Of a stretch of 40,198 nt of DNA, positions 24,897 to 32,013 are shown in pieces. The translations under genes were made by a program, and so were the position numbers. The notes beneath the pieces were generated by a model. The model saw nothing but the letters and a program-made list of their open reading frames with translations, searched no databases and was not told the DNA's origin. Each line of letters starts with the position of its first letter. Positions within the stretch are counted from its first letter, which is position 1. Source of the DNA: Candidatus Binatia bacterium (GTDB lineage: Bacteria; Desulfobacterota; Binatia; UBA12015); assembly GCA_029243485.1 (NCBI GenBank), contig JAQWRY010000070.1, positions 1 to 40,198 on the forward strand, in the 5' to 3' direction.

Positions 24897-26756
24897 TCAG
24901 GGCAGCACGGAACCGAGACGGGCGGCGAGATCGCTGCGCGTGTCTTCGTGCGCGGGATCGAACGCGAGATTCTGCAATTCATACGGGTCGGCATCGAGGT
25001 CGTAGAGTTCCTGCCGAACGCCGCCCTTCGACACGACCTCGATGTACTTCCACCGGTCGGTCCGAAGCGCACGACTCGGCCGCGTGATCAGTCCGCCGCC
25101 ACTCTCGATCGGGACCTCGTCACGCCAGGCCTCGGGATTCGATCCATCCAAGAAGGGCGTGAGACTCGCTCCGTCGACCCCGGGCAGCGGCGAGGCCCCC
25201 GCAAGGTCCGCCAACGTCGGCGCCAGGTCGATGTTTGCCACGAGGGCATCCACCGACCGCGGCAGGGGAATGCGCGCGGGGTAGCGCATCACGAACGGGA
25301 TGCGGATCGACTCCTCGTAGGCCGTGAACTTCGTGCCGGTCCAGTGCTCTCCCCAATGGATGCCGTGGTCGGACACGAACACGACTACCGTGCTCTCGGT
25401 GAGGCCCGAGCGCTCCAACTGCCTGCTGATCGCGGCGATACCCTCGTCCACCGCAAGCAGGGTCTCGAGTTCTTGCGTTCTCTGCTGGTCGCGCCGCGCA
25501 GCGCGTTTTTCATTCACGATCCGCGCAAAGAACTGCACCCAGGTCGGCTTCAGCGAGACGTCTGCCTCGTGCCAGTTCGGTGGGCGATGCAGGGGGAGTC
25601 CGGCAAAGAGCCCCACGTGCCGAGGTGCAGGCTCGGACGGATCATGCGGAGCGTACGGCGCGTAGACCGCGAAGAACGGCCGCGACGCGTTCTCGCGGAG
25701 GAACTGGACCGTGCGCGCAGACATCACGTCGGTCGAATACTCGCCGGGCGCGAGCACTTGAATGACGCCGTTCGTGTTCAGCTGCGAACCAAAGTAGCTG
25801 CCCCCGGACGGTCGCAGGAAGACGTTCCACTCGTCCCACCCCGGCGGCGGCTCCAGGTCGAGGTCTCCCGCGCGATTCAAGTACTTCCCGAAGAAGCCGT
25901 TCACGTAGCCCGCGTCGGAGAGCACCGTCGCGATCGTGTTCGACGGGTCGAACTCGGGCTCGAACCCGTTGCCCACCACGCCGTGATTTCGCGCGAGGCG
26001 ACCGCTGTACATGCTGGCCCGACTCGGCGAACAAGACGGCGTCGTCGCAAACGCGTTCCGGAAAACGAGCCCGCGCCCCGCAAGCTGCGTAAACGTCGAC
26101 GGCATGTAGCCCATCGTGTCCCATCGTTGATCATCGGTGAGGACTAGAACGATGTTGGGTTGCATCGCGCGCGGCGCAACGGCGTCGACGATTCCTTCGA
26201 ACGCGCCGCGCAGACAACGCTCCAAAGCAACGCCGTCGATCCGCTGTCCGACCCGATTCGCAAGCGGCGCACAGGCACCCCCGACCCGCGGAAGAGGAAC
26301 CCCACCTACGGACTCGATCTCGACGCCGTGGCAGCGTCTACGGATCACGCGCGCGATCCGTGCACCCCGTGTCTGTCTCCGCGCGGCCCGACGCTCGCGG
26401 AGGCGATACTCCGTGAGGTGACCGGCGACGCGGGCGATTGCGACCTGACACCGGCGCGCCTCGGGGCCGACGTCTCCACCAACCTCTCCACCCGAGTCCT
26501 CCGCGTCCGCGGAACCGAGCGCTGCCTCGACCACCGCATCCAGCGCTTCCGCGCCACAGGACGGCGGCGGCGTCCGACGGCAGCCCGTGGGATCGACCCC
26601 CGCGAGGGCGGCGACACGGCAATCCAGGCCCGAGCGCAAGGCGGTCCCCAGCCGGTCCAGCTGGGCCTCGGTCCGGCACCGGGCGGAGGCCGTCGTAGGG
26701 ACCCATCCCAGCACCAAGAAGAGGAGAAGAGCCGTCTGGAGGGACCGGGGGAACAA
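24897..26756 (-). CDS. Exported Cys-type sulfatase with Cys-containing N-terminal domain
   Basis: This is a 619-residue protein. Residues 1-25 are a signal peptide. Residues 26-195 form an unusual helical, Arg-rich domain with about ten Cys, likely disulfide-bonded. The sulfatase domain starts at QPNIVLVLTDDQRWDTMGY (about 199-217), with metal-ligand Asp residues 208-209. The formylglycine motif is C242-S-P-S-R246 in TTPSCSPSRASMYSGR. FVSDHGIHWGEHW carries the second metal site. It is a complete type I sulfatase that would hydrolyse sulfate esters, probably on glycans or glycosaminoglycan-like polymers, in the periplasm or outside. Cysteine maturation needs a formylglycine-generating enzyme not encoded here. 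It is divergent from the nucleotidyltransferase gene. Confidence 0.9.
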   Translation of the reverse strand: MFPRSLQTALLLFLVLGWVPTTASARCRTEAQLDRLGTALRSGLDCRVAALAGVDPTGCRRTPPPSCGAEALDAVVEAALGSADAEDSGGEVGGDVGPEARRCQVAIARVAGHLTEYRLRERRAARRQTRGARIARVIRRRCHGVEIESVGGVPLPRVGGACAPLANRVGQRIDGVALERCLRGAFEGIVDAVAPRAMQPNIVLVLTDDQRWDTMGYMPSTFTQLAGRGLVFRNAFATTPSCSPSRASMYSGRLARNHGVVGNGFEPEFDPSNTIATVLSDAGYVNGFFGKYLNRAGDLDLEPPPGWDEWNVFLRPSGGSYFGSQLNTNGVIQVLAPGEYSTDVMSARTVQFLRENASRPFFAVYAPYAPHDPSEPAPRHVGLFAGLPLHRPPNWHEADVSLKPTWVQFFARIVNEKRAARRDQQRTQELETLLAVDEGIAAISRQLERSGLTESTVVVFVSDHGIHWGEHWTGTKFTAYEESIRIPFVMRYPARIPLPRSVDALVANIDLAPTLADLAGASPLPGVDGASLTPFLDGSNPEAWRDEVPIESGGGLITRPSRALRTDRWKYIEVVSKGGVRQELYDLDADPYELQNLAFDPAHEDTRSDLAARLGSVLP

Positions 26757-26877
26757 GACCTCTGGAGCTTAGCCAACAGGGAGGTGGCCCGGTCAAGGAT
26801 TTGGCCGAGAGTGAAGCTTTTCGCTTAGGGCGGCAGGGGGCGTGACCGGGGGGCTCCGGGGCGCTCGGCAGGAAGTC

Positions 26878-26897
26878 CCACATTCTGTGGTCTTTTT
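26878..26897 (+). promoter_or_regulatory. Short hairpin followed by a T-run, upstream of the nucleotidyltransferase
   Basis: CCACA-TTC-TGTGG (26878-26890) is followed at once by TCTTTTT (26891-26897). It lies about 100 bp upstream of the nucleotidyltransferase ATG. With only 5 bp of stem it is a weak intrinsic terminator. It could attenuate a long leader or stop transcription entering from the left. Confidence 0.35.
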
Positions 26898-26995
26898 GCC
26901 GAGTGGCGGCCGCCGAAGCGTGGCCGGGACTTTGCAGTCCTCCTTCGGGCCATGTGTCGCCACACAAACGTCCGATTCACAGGAGGGCCACCGAG

Positions 26996-27793
26996 ATGAC
27001 CGCTTCCTACGATCTCGCGTCGGCCACGGCCGTCGTGCTCGCCGGTGGGCTCGGGACCCGCCTTCGGAGCGTTCTCCCGAATCAGCCGAAAGTTCTGGCT
27101 CCGGTCGGCGGCCGGCCCTTCCTCTCCTACCTGCTCGATCAGATCGGCGCGGCCGGGATGCGGCGAGCGATCCTGTGCACCGGCTACCTGGGGAATCAGA
27201 TCCGCGCCATCTACGGCGACTCCTACGAGCGCATCGATCTCGTCTACTCGCAGGAACCCACTCCCGCCGGCACGGGTGGCGCACTCCGGCTCGCACACGA
27301 GCATATCTGCTCCTCGTCGATCCTGGTGATGAACGGCGATTCGTACTGCGACGCCGATCTGCTGGACCTGTGGGACTGGCATCACGTCCACCCCGCTCAC
27401 GTCAGTGTCGTCACGGCGGAAGTCGAGGATGCGGGATCGTTTGGTCGAATCGGGAGCGACGCCGCGGATCGCATCGTTCGCTTTGCAGAGAAGACCGACG
27501 ACGAAGGACCCGGACGGATCAACGCCGGAATCTACTTGATGCACACGGCACTGCTGGGACGAATCCCGGCCCATCAGAACGTCTCGATGGAGAACGAGCT
27601 CTTCCCACGCTGGGTCAGCGCTGGCGGTGTCTTCTCCTATCCTACCAAGGCTTCGTTCATCGACATCGGTACGCCGACTCGCTTCAAGCGCGCCGAGGAA
27701 TTCGTTCGTTCCTGCCGGTCGACCCATCCCCGACCGCTGGCAATCGATGAGGTCGCGAGCGCGCTGGCCTCCGTACAGGGAGATGCGGTTTGA
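26996..27793 (+). CDS. Sugar-1-phosphate nucleotidyltransferase (HddC/RmlA-like)
   Basis: The protein has 265 residues from the ATG at 26996, with AGGAGG 9 nt upstream. AVVLAGGLGTRLRSVLPNQPK (residues 12-32) is the nucleotide-binding signature of sugar nucleotidyltransferases with the catalytic Lys. PTPAGTGGALRLA and VMNGDSYCDADL (metal Asp) follow, and the fold ends FIDIGTPTRFKRAEEF. The length and TRLRSVLPNQPKVLAP spacing resemble D-glycero-D-manno-heptose-1-phosphate guanylyltransferases, but other sugars are possible. It makes an activated NDP-sugar in the cytoplasm for the glycan system encoded upstream. IS debris abuts its stop codon. Confidence 0.87.
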   Translation: MTASYDLASATAVVLAGGLGTRLRSVLPNQPKVLAPVGGRPFLSYLLDQIGAAGMRRAILCTGYLGNQIRAIYGDSYERIDLVYSQEPTPAGTGGALRLAHEHICSSSILVMNGDSYCDADLLDLWDWHHVHPAHVSVVTAEVEDAGSFGRIGSDAADRIVRFAEKTDDEGPGRINAGIYLMHTALLGRIPAHQNVSMENELFPRWVSAGGVFSYPTKASFIDIGTPTRFKRAEEFVRSCRSTHPRPLAIDEVASALASVQGDAV

Positions 27794-27795
27794 CG

Positions 27796-27995
27796 TTTGC
27801 CAGCCTGCACGAGCAGCTCTTCTTCGACGCCGTGCTTGTTCGCGACAGCGGCGACCGGGGCCTGATCGGCCTCTCGCAAGATCTTCGCCATCTGGTCGTC
27901 CGTGAATCTGCTCTTTCGCATTTCGCTCTCCGTACTGGTTGCCGGTGAGGCAGATTTTCATGCCTCAACTGGTCCGAAAAACTCAGAGCAGGCCA
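27796..27995 (-). mobile_element. IS3-family remnant: left end plus OrfA N-terminus
   Basis: On the minus strand the terminal sequence TGGCCTGCTCTGAGTTTTTC (from 27995) looks like an IS3-type left inverted repeat. It is followed 40 bp later by the ATG at 27921 of OrfA: MRKSRFTDDQMAKILREADQ and VAAVANKHGVEEELL, the helix-turn-helix domain of the transposase. After about 42 residues the homology stops at the end of the nucleotidyltransferase gene. The rest of OrfA, OrfB and the right end are missing, so the element is dead. Confidence 0.72.
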
Positions 27996-28170
27996 GTAGG
28001 CCCAGACCTGGTTAGCCTCGGCCGCGACCGGTGTCTTCGGCCTCCACGCCGACACCACCCCGCGCAGCCGCTTCTTCGGCACCTGCAGACCTGATTCGCG
28101 CCAGAGACGATGTGCACGCTGATTGCTCGTCTTGAAACCTGCCCAAGCCAGCCAGCCTTCCGCGACGTCA
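27996..28170 (-). mobile_element. Second IS3-family remnant: OrfB N-terminal part
   Basis: The minus frame reads RAHRLWRESGLQVPKKRLRG and then AAEANQVWAY, the helical region just before the integrase core of IS3-type OrfB (normally NQVWAYDFV). It stops exactly where the other copy's left terminal sequence begins, so one IS appears to have inserted into the other. The OrfB fragment lies upstream of the OrfA fragment in transcription order, the reverse of an intact IS3 element, which supports two separate copies. Confidence 0.68.
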
Positions 28171-28259
28171 TCGGCTCGGGTCAACATATCGTCGCCACGA
28201 ATGAGACCCTCGATAAGTGGGGCCAAGCCCTGATGGAGGACTTGGACTAACGGGCTCAT

Positions 28260-28690
28260 TCCGCAGCGGAGAGGCTCTCAGCCGCCCTGGCCGATTGCCT
28301 AAAGCGCAACATGGCCTGCGACGCGACTCGGAAATCCCACGAAAATCGGCGGGCCCGACGTCGCCTACACCTGCTTCTATTTCACTGAATCCCAGATCGC
28401 CTCGCGACCGCGACCCCCCGAATGAACCGCCATCGTTCCCGCGACACGATCGCCCTGTGTATGGGTGCAACCGGTCTGGTCACTCGGGGCTTTGCTACTG
28501 CGGCTACGCCGCCGCGGCCCTGTTCCTAAAACTCTACCTCGCTCCAGGCTTCGCGCTGGCGGCTACCCGTCGGCCTGGGGAAATAGGCCGTTCATGTTGA
28601 CTACCGCCGGCACCGAGCTTTTTCTAGGCTACGGAATGACGTCGTCCCAACGTCGCTTCCTCCATCAGGTCGGGGCCCATGCAAATCCGG
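28260..28690. other. No gene supported (431 bp)
   Basis: Two frames on the plus strand look partly protein-like (for example KLYLAPGFALAATRRPGE) but lack start signals and family features. It may be further mobile-element debris. Base composition drops toward the kinase gene. Confidence 0.35.
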
Positions 28691-28694
28691 CTGG

Positions 28695-28724
28695 TTGGCG
28701 TGAGATATCCAGCTACCTTATATA
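28695..28724 (+). promoter_or_regulatory. Predicted sigma-70-type promoter of the kinase gene
   Basis: TTGGCG (28695-28700) and TATATA (28719-28724) are separated by 18 bp, matching -35 (4/6) and -10 (5/6) consensus. The expected start of transcription is near 28731, only about 5 nt before the ATG at 28736, implying a leaderless or near-leaderless mRNA, which fits the lack of a usable Shine-Dalgarno. Confidence 0.55.
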
Positions 28725-28735
28725 GTCTGTGAGAG

Positions 28736-30469
28736 ATGATTAACTCGGCTCTAGCCCATGTGGATGCGGTCGCGATCTGGCGGCGGCGCATCCTCTCCGC
28801 AGTTGCTTGGTCATACTTAGGGCTGGGCGCGATCGCTGCTGCCGTCGGCATCGGTGTTGCGATTGCACATGAAATTTGGAGTATTGTTGTTTTCGACACA
28901 ACCGCCTTGCTCGCTGGGGCCGGCCTGGCGCTGTGCCCCGAACGGTTCTATCGGTTCAAGTCCATATCGCTGATCGTTCTGACCTATACAATCGGAGGAT
29001 ATTTCTCCTATCACTTTGGACCATTCGCAGCTGGCCCGTTGTGGTTGTTCGCGGGCCCAATGCTTTCGGGAGCTCTGTTCGGCTGGCGGGCCGCACTCGG
29101 TTCCATCGGGTTCTTGGTGGTCGTTCTCGTCGCCATTGGCACCCTCTTGGCAAATGGCTCGCTGAACTGGCCTGGTGAATTGAGTGTTGGCAGTTGGTTC
29201 GTCATCAGCGGAAGCCTTGTGGCGCTTTCGGGCCTGCTTTCAGTTTCAATCGGCGTGCTGCTCGACGGTGTTGCGCAGGCCAATCGGGAGCGCGAAGCCG
29301 CGATCGAGACCCGCGAACTGCTCGAACAGCAGCTTCGTCATTCACAGAAGATGGAGGCCGTGGGTCGACTCGCAGGGGGCATAGCCCACGACTTCAACAA
29401 TCTTATGGTCGCCATATCGGGCTTTACCGAGCTGGCGATGGACACATTAGAGCACGACTCCCCTGCGGCTGCGGACCTCTCCGAAGTGATGGATACGGTC
29501 ACTAGGGCCAAGGGTCTCACTGCGCAGCTCTTAACGTTCTCTCGCAAGAATGCGTTGGCGCCTAAGCGAATTGATATCAACGACAGCATCCGAGACGCCC
29601 GTCGGCTGCTTGAACAGCTTTCGGGCCAAAACATCCGTCTGCACACGAAGCTCTGCACTGAGCCCTGTAGCACCAAGATCGATCCAGACTCCCTAATCCA
29701 GATCCTGGTCAACGCAACGACGAACGCGGCAGACGCAATGAAAGAGGGCGGCGAACTCTCGATTGAAACGTCGCGCATTCAGATTGACGGAGGTTCGTCT
29801 AGCTTGGACGAGCTCGATATGGAGCCCGGTGAGTATGTCGTCGTGTCGGTTACCGACACGGGTTCCGGTATCGCTGAGGACACGCTAGACAGGATTTTTG
29901 AACCCTTTTTCACTACGAAGAAAACCGGTGAAGGCACCGGCTTAGGTCTTTCGACATCTTGGGCAGTCGTGAATCAAGTGGGCGGCTATATCCACATGAC
30001 GAGTGAACTGGGCCGTGGGAGCACCCTCGAATGTTTTTTCCACTTCACGCCGTGGGTGGCCCCAAAAATTGACCAAGCCCGTGTCAAATCGCCAAGTCGA
30101 GGTAATGAAAGAATCTTGGTCGTTGAGGATGATGAGCAGGTTCGGAGGTTGCTCATTCGGTCGCTCCGAGCAAAGGGTTATGAGGTCCTGCATGCAAGCC
30201 ACGCGAAAGACGCCTTAGCGCTTGCACAACAGCCGCACATCGATCTCCTCGTTGCCGATGTGATCATGCCCGGTCAAAACGGGCGCGAGCTGGCCGCGAA
30301 GGTTGCCAAACTGCATCCCAAAATTGCGGTGCTCTATGTGTCCGACTACTCCGACGACATACTTACGCAGCAGGGTATTCTCAACGACGGCTTAAGGCTG
30401 TTGAAGAAGCCTTTCCAGCTGGATGTTTTTTTGAAGCTGATACGTGAGATTCTCGACGCTCGCGGCTGA
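28736..30469 (+). CDS. Hybrid sensor histidine kinase with C-terminal receiver
   Basis: This is a 577-residue protein. Residues 20-180 hold about six membrane helices with short loops (a MASE-like integral-membrane sensor). A coiled linker (185-205) leads to the H-box GGIAHDFNNLM with H218. The ATP-binding domain shows NAADAM (N330), DTGSGI (D374) and GEGTGLGLS (398-406). Residues 456-577 are a receiver: acidic pocket EDD (464-466), phosphoacceptor D508 in VADVIMPG, and Lys558 in LKKPF. Such hybrid kinases pass phosphate to a separate phosphotransfer protein or a free regulator, none of which is next door. Codon use looks less GC-rich than its neighbours, suggesting transfer. The signal it senses is unknown. 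Confidence 0.92.
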   Translation: MINSALAHVDAVAIWRRRILSAVAWSYLGLGAIAAAVGIGVAIAHEIWSIVVFDTTALLAGAGLALCPERFYRFKSISLIVLTYTIGGYFSYHFGPFAAGPLWLFAGPMLSGALFGWRAALGSIGFLVVVLVAIGTLLANGSLNWPGELSVGSWFVISGSLVALSGLLSVSIGVLLDGVAQANREREAAIETRELLEQQLRHSQKMEAVGRLAGGIAHDFNNLMVAISGFTELAMDTLEHDSPAAADLSEVMDTVTRAKGLTAQLLTFSRKNALAPKRIDINDSIRDARRLLEQLSGQNIRLHTKLCTEPCSTKIDPDSLIQILVNATTNAADAMKEGGELSIETSRIQIDGGSSSLDELDMEPGEYVVVSVTDTGSGIAEDTLDRIFEPFFTTKKTGEGTGLGLSTSWAVVNQVGGYIHMTSELGRGSTLECFFHFTPWVAPKIDQARVKSPSRGNERILVVEDDEQVRRLLIRSLRAKGYEVLHASHAKDALALAQQPHIDLLVADVIMPGQNGRELAAKVAKLHPKIAVLYVSDYSDDILTQQGILNDGLRLLKKPFQLDVFLKLIREILDARG

Positions 30470-30748
30470 AAAGTTTTCTATTCGCAGCATTCGGACTTTT
30501 GGACAGCCAAAAACAAGAGAAACGTCATGTACGCCCCTCGCGCTCGTGCCGACTCGCCCCTCGCTCGCTTATGCCGTGGACGATGTTGGCTCGGATGGAC
30601 GCTCATCGGGCCGGCGTGGCCCGAATCCGGCTGCTCTTTAAATCGCCCTGCGGTCTCGCCCCGACCGGTGCGCCCCGAGAGCCATGTCCGGACCGCGTGC
30701 CGGAGCCGGGCTTGCCGAGGGCCGCACTTCTGTTGAAAGATCCTACCG

Positions 30749-31591
30749 ATGCAGTCCACGATCACGATTGCGGGAATCGGCAGCCTCCACGCTCACAGCC
30801 TGATGGTCGGGCTCGCTGTCGTGCTTGCGGCTTCGCTCGGCATTCGAAGCGCAGTGCGGAACGCAGAATTACCGCTGCGATCGGTGCTCGCGGCGGTGGT
30901 TCTGATCGCGCTCGCGGTGTTCGTCGGCGGCCGCCTGCATTTCGCGCTGCCGCGACTCCATCTTTTCGCTTACGATCCACTGCACGTACTGCGGCTCACG
31001 AGTGGAGGCCTCCACGCTCCCGGTGCCATCTGCGGTGCAGTCGTTGGTGGTTGGGTGAGTCTCCGGGCCCTCGGTTTGCCGGTTGCACGCTTCGCGGATG
31101 CATTCGCGCCGTCGGTGGGGGTCGGCATCGCGGTTGCGCGCCTGGGCTGTTTCCTGAATGGCTGCTGCTTCGGTCTGGTGTGCGAACTGCCCTGGGGCCT
31201 CGAAATGCCCGTTGGTAGCCTGCCGTACCGCGAGCAAATCGAGAAGGGAATTCTCCCGCGGGGTGCGGCACGCTCCCTGCCGGTCCACGCCCTTCCTCTC
31301 TATTTTTCGGGCGTCGCATGGGCCATCGCCGCCTTCACGAGCCGGCTGCAGAGCCGGAAGTCGTACGACGGCCAGGTCGCCTTGTGGATGCTCTTCCTCT
31401 TTTCTGCTTCGAGCGCGGCCCTCGAACCGCTCCGACACGAACATGCGATGAGGATTTATCTCGGCCCGTGGCCGCAGCTGCAATGGGTCACGCTAGCGAT
31501 GAGTCTCCTGTCGTGCGGCGCCCTTCTCGCTCGGTCGCGCGCCTCCGGCGGGCGCCGGAGCTCGCCCCAGATCAGCTCGCCTCCATCGTGA
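30749..31591 (+). CDS. Prolipoprotein diacylglyceryl transferase-like (Lgt family) membrane protein
   Basis: This 280-residue protein has about seven membrane helices. It carries VGGRLHFALP, SGGLHAPGAICGAVVGGW and VARLGCFLNGCCFG, which align with the Lgt signature. The Arg of the R-x-G-N motif is kept but the following Asn is Cys, and two more Cys follow. PVHALPLYFS replaces the usual HPTQLYE box and ALEPLRHE corresponds to the late R/E region. Lgt moves diacylglycerol from phosphatidylglycerol to the lipobox Cys of prelipoproteins. The altered residues place this in a divergent Lgt-like subfamily whose activity may differ. It stands alone, although this window encodes several lipoproteins. 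Confidence 0.8.
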   Translation: MQSTITIAGIGSLHAHSLMVGLAVVLAASLGIRSAVRNAELPLRSVLAAVVLIALAVFVGGRLHFALPRLHLFAYDPLHVLRLTSGGLHAPGAICGAVVGGWVSLRALGLPVARFADAFAPSVGVGIAVARLGCFLNGCCFGLVCELPWGLEMPVGSLPYREQIEKGILPRGAARSLPVHALPLYFSGVAWAIAAFTSRLQSRKSYDGQVALWMLFLFSASSAALEPLRHEHAMRIYLGPWPQLQWVTLAMSLLSCGALLARSRASGGRRSSPQISSPPS

Positions 31592-32013
31592 GAACGGTAG
31601 CCGACACGAACGGCCCATTTGGCGTCGAGGTGAAGTAGCGGGAGAGCGATCTCGATCCCAGGTACGGGGGAGGCGGGGGGCATTCGATCGCGTTTGAGAA
31701 CCGCTACCGCGGTCTGCCGACGATGGCGGCAGGACACCGAAGTGCCAAGGCCGCCGCAAGTGCGAAAGACCGGACACTGACGGACACAATGGCCGATGGC
31801 CGCGTAATCGACCCGCCCAGCGGCCCGGGCGAGCAGGCCTTAGGGCCATGCGGTCATCTAAAGTTCTTTAGAGGTCTCGCCGCCAGCGTGTCCCGCCCAC
31901 GCGGGCGACGCCAACCCGGGGCCTGCCTTGCGCGTCGGGCGCAACGGGAGCAAAAACGGCCGAGGACCACGCTCTAAACCAACGGCCGCTCGAATTTTTC
32001 GTCTGGGGCGGAT
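31592..32013. other. Convergent intergenic region, no gene seen (422 bp)
   Basis: The Lgt-like and metalloprotease genes end toward each other here. A short CCCGC/GCGGG stem (about 31893-31906) is the only structure noticed. No ORF with a domain signature is present. Confidence 0.4.

Noticed and set aside
24867..26147. A 426-codon open frame antisense to the sulfatase
   Set aside because: It is Arg/Gly/Pro-rich with no domain or ribosome binding site, and mirrors the codon pattern of the sulfatase gene, which has all its motifs.
26757..26995. JUMPstart/ops element upstream of the nucleotidyltransferase
   Set aside because: The GGCGGTAGC-like ops core is absent; the GGCGGCAGG near 26830 is a poor match.
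28465..28725. An 86-codon plus-strand frame ahead of the kinase
   Set aside because: It has no ribosome binding site or family similarity, overlaps the predicted kinase promoter and shows a basic, GC-driven composition.
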